Under the pieces are notes generated by a model. It saw nothing but the letters and a program-made list of their open reading frames with translations. It was not told the origin of the DNA and searched no databases. The translations under genes were made by a program, and so were the position numbers. 64,000 nt of DNA from Reyranella aquatilis (GTDB taxonomy: Bacteria > Pseudomonadota > Alphaproteobacteria > Reyranellales > Reyranellaceae). Positions 9,031-16,101 of this stretch are shown piece after piece (the stretch's first letter is position 1; each line of letters begins with the position of its first letter). Location of the stretch: contig NZ_JAJISD010000001.1 of NCBI RefSeq assembly GCF_020880995.1, positions 1-64,000 on the forward strand. Reading direction: 5' to 3'.

Positions 9031-10833
9031 GTGTTCGCTGCCATCTTCAATGTCGACGGCGCTCCCGTCGATCACAGCCGGTTCGGAGTCGCCGGGTACG
9101 ACGTCGAGAGTATCGACCGGGCGGGCCATGTTGCCTTCGTTTGCGCTAAGGCCGGGCCGTTTTCGGCCAGGGGCGAGGCCGTCGGCATCCGGGGCTTGGG
9201 CGGACTGTTCCGGATCGTCGGTCGGGTCCGACTCGATGCGCGCGACGAGCTACGGTCGCGGCTTCCGGATCTCCCCGAAGCCGCTCCGGGAGAAGCATCC
9301 GATCCCGAATTGTGCCTGCGCGCCTACGCCGCCTGGGGTGATGCATTCCTCGATCGCCTTGCGGGCGATTTCTGCTTTGTATTGTGGGACGGCTCGCGCA
9401 AGCGGCTGATCTGTGCCCGCGACCAGCTCGGCATACGGTCGCTTTTTCATGCGGAGGTCGGCGGCACGTGGTTTGTCAGCGATTCGCTCGACTGGATTGC
9501 CACACGGGCGGGAGTAGCGCGCGATCTGGACGATACGTGGATCGCCGACTTTCTGACCGTCGGTCATTCTCTCGAGGTCGAGCGAACGGTCTATCGCCAT
9601 GTTCGGCGGCTGCCGCCGGCGCATGTGCTGACGATCTCCGGAACCGGCATCACGACGCGGCGATACTGGCGCCTCCATATCGGGGATCCTCTCCATTTTC
9701 GCGACCGTCGCCAGTATACCGAGGGCTTCCTCGATCTCATGTCGAGGTCGATCGGCGACCGTCTGTCCGTCGGCAGGGTAGGGATCGCCATGAGTGGCGG
9801 TCTCGACTCGACCGCGCTTGCAGCCTGTGCGGTGCACGTAACGGGAGACGCCTCGCGCGTCGTGGCCGAATGCCTCGACTTCGATGAGTTTGAATCCGCG
9901 CGAGAGAGGCACTTCAGCTCACTGGTGGCCAAGCGGCTTGGCATCGAGCTTCGGCACCGGCGGGGCGACAATCTCGTCTACGACAAGCAGTGGTGGGCGA
10001 GATCGACGACGACGCCGGAGCCGTCGGCCTTGATCACCACGGCCCATTTCGACCGCGACGTCGTGTGCGAACGGGCGGAAAGAGCATCCGTCTGGCTTTA
10101 CGGAGAAGGGCCGGACAATGCTCTCACCTTCGAGCGAAACGAATATCTGTCATGGCTGATCGGCCGGCGTGACTGGCGGCGGCTCGCCGAGGCCGGCGCG
10201 TTCTATTTGCGGGTCAAAGGTTTGGCGGGATGGTGGGACACTCTCAAGCGCTACACCGGACGCCGCCATCCCCCGGACGACTCCATTGGCGTGCCACCCT
10301 GGATCGAGCCGTCCCTGGTCGCTCGCCTGGACCTTGAACGGCGGATTGCCGGTGTAACCCCTCCCGGCGGCGTCGGAGCCGGTCTTGGCCCGCGCCATCC
10401 CTGGCGGCCCGAAGCCGTCGCCGGATTCAGCAATCCCATATGGCCCGCCGTGTTCGCCGACTACGAATTCGAGGAGTCACTTGGACCGCTCGTCCTGCGC
10501 CATCCGTTTCTCGACTTGCGTGTCCTCGAATTCATGCTCTCGGTACCGACGGTCCCGTGGGCGAGGGAGAAGATGCTGCTGCGCGAAGCCATGCGAGGAC
10601 GCCTTCCGGACGAGGTCCTCGCGCGTCCCAAGACACCGCACGATTGCACGCTCCCCTTTGGCAGCGGGCTTCCGGGCCTGTCGCGCAACGGGTCCCTCGA
10701 TCGCTACGTCGACGTCTCGATCCTCTCGGCCGGGTCCTGGCCCGGGCACCGCCTGCGCGGCAGGGTTCTCGCCGTTCACGTCCTCGATCACTGGCTGGCG
10801 ACACGGCGCACGGACGGTATCGGTTCCGGGTAA
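9031..10833 (+). CDS. Lasso cyclase-like asparagine synthetase (C protein)
   Basis: About 600 residues, the usual size of lasso-peptide C proteins. These adenylate an Asp or Glu side chain of the core and promote isopeptide bond formation with the core N-terminus. The N-terminal half is a class II glutamine amidotransferase fold but starts MFAAIFNVDG, without the Cys-2 nucleophile, so no glutaminase activity is expected, consistent with cyclase use. DQLGIRSLFH marks the end of that fold. The synthetase half has the PP-loop AMSGGLDSTALA (near residue 255), a later GEGPDNAL segment, and C-terminal LVLRHPFLDLRVLEF, all typical of Asn_synthase. Start chosen at GTG 9031, where similarity begins; in-frame upstream codons look non-coding. 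PqqD-like, precursor and nucleotidyltransferase genes follow on the same strand. Confidence 0.85.
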   Translation: MFAAIFNVDGAPVDHSRFGVAGYDVESIDRAGHVAFVCAKAGPFSARGEAVGIRGLGGLFRIVGRVRLDARDELRSRLPDLPEAAPGEASDPELCLRAYAAWGDAFLDRLAGDFCFVLWDGSRKRLICARDQLGIRSLFHAEVGGTWFVSDSLDWIATRAGVARDLDDTWIADFLTVGHSLEVERTVYRHVRRLPPAHVLTISGTGITTRRYWRLHIGDPLHFRDRRQYTEGFLDLMSRSIGDRLSVGRVGIAMSGGLDSTALAACAVHVTGDASRVVAECLDFDEFESARERHFSSLVAKRLGIELRHRRGDNLVYDKQWWARSTTTPEPSALITTAHFDRDVVCERAERASVWLYGEGPDNALTFERNEYLSWLIGRRDWRRLAEAGAFYLRVKGLAGWWDTLKRYTGRRHPPDDSIGVPPWIEPSLVARLDLERRIAGVTPPGGVGAGLGPRHPWRPEAVAGFSNPIWPAVFADYEFEESLGPLVLRHPFLDLRVLEFMLSVPTVPWAREKMLLREAMRGRLPDEVLARPKTPHDCTLPFGSGLPGLSRNGSLDRYVDVSILSAGSWPGHRLRGRVLAVHVLDHWLATRRTDGIGSG

Positions 10834-10882
10834 CGGCCCTCACCAAGAGGTGAGCCCTCCGCCACTGGCATTTGGCCCGCGG

Positions 10883-11179
10883 ATGCCGGAGAGTCTTTGG
10901 ATGCTGACAGGATCGACAATCGTCAGGAAATCCGCGCGCCACGTTGCCTGCGAATTCAACGGTGAAGTGGTGATGCTGCAGCTCGACAAGGGGCGCTATT
11001 TCGGCCTCCAGGGCGTGGGAACGGCAATCTGGAATAATCTGGAGGAAGCAAGGTCGATCGAGGAAATCTGCGAAGATGTTGCGGCGCGGTTCGATGTCGA
11101 TCCAGCGGTCTGCCGGAATCACGCGCTGAAATTTCTCACGAGCCTCCGGGAAGCGGGCCTCATCGATGTTCTGAGCTGA
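10883..11179 (+). CDS. PqqD-like RiPP recognition element (B1 protein)
   Basis: A 98-residue PqqD-family protein, the winged-helix RiPP recognition element that binds the leader peptide and delivers the precursor to processing enzymes. Visible hallmarks are the beta-hairpin start TIVRKSARHVACEFNGEVVML, the Q-L-D-x-G-x-Y-F-G-L-x-x-V-G-x-x-I-W core (middle of the protein), the helix SIEEICEDVAARFDVDP and a C-terminal LTSLREAGLIDVL. It lies 49 bases after the cyclase gene and 149 bases before the precursor, on the same strand. It is a stand-alone B1; no B2 protease domain is fused to it. An ATG at 10901 is an alternative start. Confidence 0.85.
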   Translation: MPESLWMLTGSTIVRKSARHVACEFNGEVVMLQLDKGRYFGLQGVGTAIWNNLEEARSIEEICEDVAARFDVDPAVCRNHALKFLTSLREAGLIDVLS

Positions 11180-11212
11180 CCGTTCAGCGGGCTGCTGGCC
11201 GTTGTTCAATTG

Positions 11213-11240
11213 TTGCATTCACGCCGCATTCACGGTGCAA
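11213..11240 (+). promoter_or_regulatory. Tandem GCATTCACG repeat upstream of the precursor gene
   Basis: Two copies of GCATTCACG start at 11215 and 11226, exactly 11 bases apart (one helical turn). They are bracketed by TTGCA (11213) and TGCAA (11236), giving an outer inverted repeat. This sits about 90 bases before the precursor start and just upstream of a weak promoter-like pair TTGTTC (11246) and TAGAGT (11270) with an 18-base spacer. It could be a regulator-binding site giving the precursor its own transcript. Confidence 0.35.
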
Positions 11241-11328
11241 TAAGTTTGTTCTCCGCAAGAGCGTCATGCTAGAGTTCCACCGGGTTGGATGTGGGCTCGC
11301 CGGTGTCGCGGCGGGCGAAGGGGTCTAC

Positions 11329-11508
11329 ATGGATTCGCAGCACAATTGCGCAGAGCAAGGCAAAGTAGTGGAACCGCTCGCGAAAAAGCCTTACGCCGAG
11401 CCGGTACTTGTGGCTTTGGGTTCCTTCAGTGAGCTGACGATGACCGTTGGAAGCCGCGGGAACAACGATGGTGGCAAACAGAGCGGCAGGAAGAGCACCC
11501 GGTACTAA
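11329..11508 (+). CDS. Lasso-type RiPP precursor peptide
   Basis: A 59-residue precursor. The leader contains YAEPVLVALGSFSELT, which fits the lasso leader pattern Y-x2-P-x-L-x3-G-x5-T exactly. Since the motif Thr usually stands at position -2, cleavage after the next Met would leave a core TVGSRGNND followed by GGKQSGRKSTRY: a nine-residue ring closed on the Asp and a 12-residue, strongly basic tail. A cut two residues later would give a seven-residue ring starting at Gly. Few bulky residues are available as steric plugs apart from the basic side chains and the terminal Tyr, which is unusual. Start chosen at ATG 11329 with GAAGGGG upstream; an in-frame ATG at 11266 would add 21 residues that do not look like leader. 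Position between the B1-like and nucleotidyltransferase genes supports the call. Confidence 0.8.
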   Translation: MDSQHNCAEQGKVVEPLAKKPYAEPVLVALGSFSELTMTVGSRGNNDGGKQSGRKSTRY

Positions 11509-11569
11509 CGTTCCCGGCATAACCGGCCGGTTGGACGATCGTGCGTCCGTTCCTCCGTCCCACCCGCGA

Positions 11570-12817
11570 GTGACCCAAGCTGAAGATCGCGAAGCTTCAG
11601 GCCGACATGGGCTTCCGGTTGCAGCTGGATCGCAGCCACTTCCGGTTTCCGCCAGCCCCTATACCGGCAGCGCCGAATTCGAACTTCTCTCTCGTGTTGC
11701 TCGACCCCGGCCTGATCTCGGTGGGGCCCTGAAAATCCTGAGCGGCGGCGTCGACTTCGCCGAGCTGTTCAAGCTTGCCGAGTACCACGGAGTCCGCCCG
11801 CAGCTTATCGAGAGCCTCTATCGGATGTCGTGGGAGGCCGTGCCGGCGGCAACGAGAAGTTTTTTCGAGAACTTCCGGCGGATCCACGGCGCGCGTGCGC
11901 TGTTCGTATCTCAAGAGCTGTGCCGCTTGAGCGAGGCATTCGACAGGGCGGGCCTCCGGTATGCCACCTTCAAGGGGCCGACCCTGGCCGCTCTTCTTCA
12001 TGGCGACGTATCGCGCCGCGAGTATGTCGACATCGATATCATCGTGCCCCGGCAACAGATCGACGATGCCGAGCGAATGCTCGGCGAGTTCGGCTATCGA
12101 GCCGCCGACGGACCGCGAGCCTACCGGCGGGCCTTTCTCGCGCACTTGCGCCAGTATGCTTTCGTCCATCCTGACAGCAATCTCGCGGTCGATCTCCATT
12201 GGAATTTTACCGGCACTCACGTGCCGTTTCCCTTGACGCCCGAGGCCCTCTGGCAGGATCTCGACACCGTAATCATCGGCAATCGGGCAGTTACCACCCC
12301 TTCGCGGGAGAATCTCGCTCTGCTGCTTGCCGGCCATGGAACGAAGGAAGCCTGGCGTAGCCTCGGATGGATTTGCGATTTCGCCACGCTGATCGACCGC
12401 TACCCGGATCTCGATTGGCTGGCCGTTCACGAGCGTGCCAGGGCGAATCGATGCGGCGACACCATCCTGCTCGGCTGCGCGATGGCTGAAGAGTTGGCCG
12501 GAACACCCGTCCCCCGGGCACTGCTTGGGGCACGCGAGAAGAGCAGCCGGGTTCGCATGCTCACCGGACGGCTGGCGAGGGACCTGAGGGAAGGCCTGCC
12601 CGATTCTCCGGAGGGGGAGAACTTTTCGGATTTCCATCTATGTGAACGCCGGATCGACAGGATCGTGGGAGCGTTGAGACTGGCGTTCATCCGGACCTCC
12701 GGCGACTACGACGCGATGAGGCTTCCACAACTGCTTTGGCCTGCGTACTATGCGACGCGACCCTTTCGTCTCGCTGCCAAGGCGATGATGGCTCTTGGTC
12801 GGAGAACTCGACGCTGA
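11570..12817 (+). CDS. Nucleotidyltransferase family protein (NTP_transf_5-like)
   Basis: About 415 residues. The middle carries the pol-beta-like nucleotidyltransferase signature of the family that accompanies many lasso loci: FKGPTLAALLHGD followed by the acidic YVDIDIIVP (metal-binding DxD) and, further on, AVDLHWNFTGTH. The N-terminal part (GSAEFELLSRVARP, then LFKLAEYHGVRPQLIESLY) and C-terminal helices match this family's layout. It may modify the peptide by nucleotidyl or related transfer, but the reaction in lasso pathways is not established to my knowledge. The start is uncertain: I use GTG 11570; ATG codons at 11447 and 11468 would overlap the precursor gene. It is the last gene of the same-strand cluster; a 280-base gap and an unrelated system follow. 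Confidence 0.75.
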   Translation: MTQAEDREASGRHGLPVAAGSQPLPVSASPYTGSAEFELLSRVARPRPDLGGALKILSGGVDFAELFKLAEYHGVRPQLIESLYRMSWEAVPAATRSFFENFRRIHGARALFVSQELCRLSEAFDRAGLRYATFKGPTLAALLHGDVSRREYVDIDIIVPRQQIDDAERMLGEFGYRAADGPRAYRRAFLAHLRQYAFVHPDSNLAVDLHWNFTGTHVPFPLTPEALWQDLDTVIIGNRAVTTPSRENLALLLAGHGTKEAWRSLGWICDFATLIDRYPDLDWLAVHERARANRCGDTILLGCAMAEELAGTPVPRALLGAREKSSRVRMLTGRLARDLREGLPDSPEGENFSDFHLCERRIDRIVGALRLAFIRTSGDYDAMRLPQLLWPAYYATRPFRLAAKAMMALGRRTRR

Positions 12818-12946
12818 TCTAAGGTCGCCGGCCTCGATTGTTATGGTCGGGACTTCCTGGGCCCATTGCCGAAGCGCCCGATATTGACGCCGCCGCTTCG
12901 ACGCTCGAACCGTTGAGTCCGGCGGCGCCGCAGCGCGAGTGGGCGA

Positions 12947-12996
12947 TTGCATTTTGCGAATCCGCCAGGCCCCGAGCCCGGCGTTTTGCATTTTGC
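12947..12996 (+). repeat. Two direct TTGCATTTTGC repeats before the PhnD-like gene
   Basis: The 11-base sequence TTGCATTTTGC occurs at 12947 and again at 12986, 39 bases apart; the second copy extends to a small palindrome TGCATTTTGCA. The surrounding gap (12818-13101) is otherwise without a convincing gene. The A+T-rich repeats stand out in G+C-rich DNA and lie 105-155 bases before the binding-protein start, a position suitable for a transcription factor site. Confidence 0.45.
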
Positions 12997-13101
12997 AAAG
13001 ACCGCTCATCCGCAAATCGTAGCTAAATCAAGGCTTTATGCAGATTCGTCACTGGCATGGACGATGCAGCACCGTCCTTTAGCGTGAGAAAAGGACAACG
13101 A

Positions 13102-13935
13102 ATGAACATCCGATCGATTGCTGCAGCCCTGTTGCTGTCCATGGCATGTCTTGCGGCTGCGCGGCCGGCATGGGCGCAGGCATTTCAGGTCGGTGTCCTG
13201 CCCAACCTCAGCCCGCGGGTTCTTTTGACCAATTACAGGCCCTTGCGCGATTATCTTTCCGACGCGCTCGGCATTCCGGTCGAGATTGCGACCGCGCCCG
13301 ATTTCAAGACCTTTCAGGCTCGTAGCGTGGCGGGGGAGTACGATCTCGTGGTGACGGCAGCCAATCTGGGGCGGATCGCACAGCAGGACGCAGGACTGAA
13401 GCTGATCGCGGGCTTCGAGCCGGCCATTCCCGCCCTGCTGGTTACGCTCAAGGCCGCGCCGGCTACCTCGATCGAGGCCCTGCGCGGCAAGGCGCTGGCG
13501 GTGTCGAACCCGCAGTCGATGCTCGTTCTGCTCGGCAAGAACTGGCTTCGCCAGCGGGGACTGTCCGCCGGTACCGACTATGAAGTGGTCTGGACCCGCA
13601 ACGAGGACAGTCTCGCTCAGGTCCTGACCTCCGGAAGCGCACCTCTCGCCATGATGAGCGCCGGCGAATTGCGCGCCATCCGTCCCGAAATCGCCGAACG
13701 CCTGGCCGTGATGGACGAGTTTGCCAAACTGCCGAATTTCCTTCTGCTTCAGGGCCGCGCCATGACGGCCGAGAGGGCCGCTGCCCTGACGGCTGCCCTC
13801 ATGGCATTTCCCGCGACGGATCTCGGTCGGGAGTTCACGACCCTCACGGGGGTGCGAGCCATCCGTCCCGTTCCCGAAAAGGATCTGGAGATAATCGATT
13901 CGGTAACGGCCGAAACCCGCGAGCAGCTGCGTTGA
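13102..13935 (+). CDS. PhnD-like periplasmic substrate-binding protein
   Basis: A 277-residue exported protein. A Sec signal peptide occupies about residues 1-26 (basic MNIRS, hydrophobic core, cleavage near PAWA-QA). The mature part has the phosphate/phosphonate-binding-protein layout: FQVGVLPNLSPRVLLTNYRPLRDYL, APDFKTFQARSVAGEYDLVVTAAN, and ALRGKALAVSNPQSM. No ABC permease or ATPase is adjacent; instead a hybrid histidine kinase starts 28 bases later, so the protein most likely acts as a ligand-binding partner of that sensor rather than in uptake (inference, in the manner of TorT/TorS-type pairs). Start chosen at ATG 13102 with AAAAGGA upstream. The ligand is unknown. Confidence 0.78.
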   Translation: MNIRSIAAALLLSMACLAAARPAWAQAFQVGVLPNLSPRVLLTNYRPLRDYLSDALGIPVEIATAPDFKTFQARSVAGEYDLVVTAANLGRIAQQDAGLKLIAGFEPAIPALLVTLKAAPATSIEALRGKALAVSNPQSMLVLLGKNWLRQRGLSAGTDYEVVWTRNEDSLAQVLTSGSAPLAMMSAGELRAIRPEIAERLAVMDEFAKLPNFLLLQGRAMTAERAAALTAALMAFPATDLGREFTTLTGVRAIRPVPEKDLEIIDSVTAETREQLR

Positions 13936-13963
13936 TCCCGAGTGCACTGATGGGTGCCGCGCG

Positions 13964-15865
13964 ATGCGGGCGCTGAGGGTCTGGCTCGCTCGGGGCTTCG
14001 TCCGCGCGCGCCGCTGGCGCAACTCGTTTCGCCTGCGTCTGCTGGCGCTCGGCCTGATAGCCATCACCGGCACCGCCGTCGCCCTGACCTATACTCAGGC
14101 GATCCAGATGCGCGAGGCGCTGATGGTCGAGCTTCAGGCCCGCGCCCGCACCGACGGTCAGCTGCTCAATGCCATGTTCGCCGCGCCGCTGACGGAACGG
14201 GACTACGCCAGCGTTTTGGACTCCGTGTCGGAGAGCGTGCGGGCCGGCAGCTTCGCGGCCCTGCTTCTGTGCGACAACCGGGGCATGCCGATTGCGGCGT
14301 CCGGGCCGCTCTCGGACTGCACGGGGCCTTCCGTTCCCTTGCAGGGCCTGTCGTTGCACCAAGCCGACGGCACGGTCCTGCAACTCTTCGAGGCCACGCT
14401 GTCATTCGGCGGGCAGCGGCTGGGCCATGCCCGGTTTGCCTTCTCGCTGGCAGCGATCGACCACATCCGACGCGAGTTGATGACACGTGTCGTCGTGATC
14501 TCCAGCCTGGCGATCGCTGCATTCATGGTGGCTTTCGCCATCGCACAACGCCAGGTGACCCGTCCGCTGGGCCAGCTTGTCCAGGCGGCAGAAGCGATCG
14601 GTCAGGGCGACTATTCGGTGCGGCCGAAGGTCAGCAGCCGCAACACCGAACTGACCATTCTCGCCTCCGCACTCTCGCGCATGGCGACCGACATCGAGGA
14701 GCGGGTCACGGAATTGGCGCTGGCCCGCGACGCGGCGACGGCATCCGATCGGGCAAAGTCCCTCTTTCTGGCAAACATGAGCCACGAAGTGCGAACGCCT
14801 CTCGCGGGCGTTCTTGGCATGCTGGATCTGGCGAGGCCTGGCACGACCGATCCCATCGTTCGCAAATACATCGAAACGGCCGAGCATTCGGCCCGTCATC
14901 TGCTGACGATCGTCAACGATATCCTGGATTTCGCACAGCTGGAGAAGGGCCGGCTTGCCGTCGTTTCGGCGCCTTTTTCGGTCCAGTCGCTCGTCGAATC
15001 GACGATTCCGCTGGTGGCGGCGACGGCGGAGGAGCGCGGCAACCGCGTTGAAGTGCGGATTGCCGACGACCTGCCGGGGGAGATTCTCGGCGATGAGGGG
15101 CGTTTGCGGCAGGTGCTCCTCAACCTGCTTTCCAATGCCGTCAAGTTCACCTTCCACGGAACCGTATCGGTCGAGGCGCGGACAGTCGATGCAGGGCGCC
15201 GGCTTCTTCTATCGGTTGCCGATACTGGCATCGGCATGAAGCCGGAAATGCAGGAACGGATCTTCGAGAGTTTCGTCCAGGCGGACGAGAGCATTTCCCG
15301 GCGTTATGGCGGCGCGGGGCTCGGCCTGCCGATCTGTCGCCAGCTGCTCACGCTGATGGGTGGGAGCATCTCCGTCCAGTCGAACCCCGGGAGAGGCTCG
15401 CGGTTCACGGTGAACCTGCCCTGCCGGTCGGTCGTCGAGACGCTCCCTGCGGCGGTGGGCCCGGTGCCCGGGGATGCGCCAGGATCGCTGCGGCTCCTGG
15501 TGGCCGACGATGCCCCGACCATGCGGGCTCTCCTGCAGGCTCTTCTGACACGCGACGGCCACGAGTGCGACCTCGTCGATGATGGCCGCGAAGCGGTCGC
15601 CGCCGCGCAGGCCAAGGACTACGACGCGGTTCTGATGGATGTGCAGATGCCCCGCCTTGACGGACTGGAAGCGACGCGTCTGATCCGCGGTGTGGAGGGG
15701 CCACGAAGTCGTGTGCCGATCGTTTTTGTGACGGCCTCCGCGATGGCCGGTGACGAAGAACGTTTCATGGCAGCCGGCGGCGACGGCTACGTCAGCAAGC
15801 CGATTGCGGCGGGTTCGCTGCGCTCGGTGCTAGCGAGGGCCGTGGAACGACGCCGGGCCGCCTGA
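13964..15865 (+). CDS. Hybrid sensor histidine kinase with receiver domain
   Basis: A 633-residue inner-membrane sensor. Two transmembrane segments (about 25-43 and 172-192) enclose a periplasmic domain of roughly 130 residues; a HAMP linker follows (about 193-250). The HisKA domain has the phospho-acceptor in SHEVRTPL (H274). The ATPase domain shows the N box LLNLLSNAVKF, G1 VADTGIGM, F/G2 regions RRYGGAGLGL and a G3-like GRGSRF. The C-terminal receiver carries acidic residues VADDA and the phospho-acceptor in LMDVQMPRLDG (D559) and ends with the conserved Lys of YVSKP. No HPt or separate DNA-binding regulator is adjacent, so the output partner lies elsewhere. The close upstream PhnD-like gene suggests it reads the state of that binding protein. 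Confidence 0.88.
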   Translation: MRALRVWLARGFVRARRWRNSFRLRLLALGLIAITGTAVALTYTQAIQMREALMVELQARARTDGQLLNAMFAAPLTERDYASVLDSVSESVRAGSFAALLLCDNRGMPIAASGPLSDCTGPSVPLQGLSLHQADGTVLQLFEATLSFGGQRLGHARFAFSLAAIDHIRRELMTRVVVISSLAIAAFMVAFAIAQRQVTRPLGQLVQAAEAIGQGDYSVRPKVSSRNTELTILASALSRMATDIEERVTELALARDAATASDRAKSLFLANMSHEVRTPLAGVLGMLDLARPGTTDPIVRKYIETAEHSARHLLTIVNDILDFAQLEKGRLAVVSAPFSVQSLVESTIPLVAATAEERGNRVEVRIADDLPGEILGDEGRLRQVLLNLLSNAVKFTFHGTVSVEARTVDAGRRLLLSVADTGIGMKPEMQERIFESFVQADESISRRYGGAGLGLPICRQLLTLMGGSISVQSNPGRGSRFTVNLPCRSVVETLPAAVGPVPGDAPGSLRLLVADDAPTMRALLQALLTRDGHECDLVDDGREAVAAAQAKDYDAVLMDVQMPRLDGLEATRLIRGVEGPRSRVPIVFVTASAMAGDEERFMAAGGDGYVSKPIAAGSLRSVLARAVERRRAA

Positions 15866-16041
15866 CGGCCGCAGCCGGCCGCTGGTTCTTGCCTTCAGGG
15901 GGAGAAATCATCCGTGTTTCGGCGGCCCGCGCGCGCCGGCATCGCCATGTTTGCCCGAACCCGGTTCTTTGCGGCTGCCCGGTGATCCATCCGCCCGATG
16001 CCGCCCCGTCGCGGAACGGCCTGTCCCTTGTCTCCGGGATT

Positions 16042-16059
16042 GACCTGTCATGTCAGGTC
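16042..16059 (+). promoter_or_regulatory. Near-perfect 18-bp palindrome before the acyl-CoA dehydrogenase gene
   Basis: GACCTGTCATGTCAGGTC is an inverted repeat broken at only two symmetric positions. It overlaps a TTGACC -35-like box (16040) and precedes a TAGGGA -10-like box (16062), so a bound repressor would block transcription of the gene starting at 16102. The rest of the 236-base gap holds no convincing gene. Confidence 0.5.
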
Positions 16060-16101
16060 TGTAGGGATGGACGGAGGAATCATGGACCCGAGGAAACGTA
16101 G

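Noticed and set aside
12818..13056. Short plus-strand frame (12838-13026) before the PhnD-like gene
   Set aside because: No ribosome binding site and no domain; the stretch is better explained as a regulatory gap with the TTGCATTTTGC repeats.
15889..16101. 70-codon frame between the kinase and the acyl-CoA dehydrogenase genes
   Set aside because: Arginine-rich without similarity; it crosses the palindromic operator region and looks like a chance frame.
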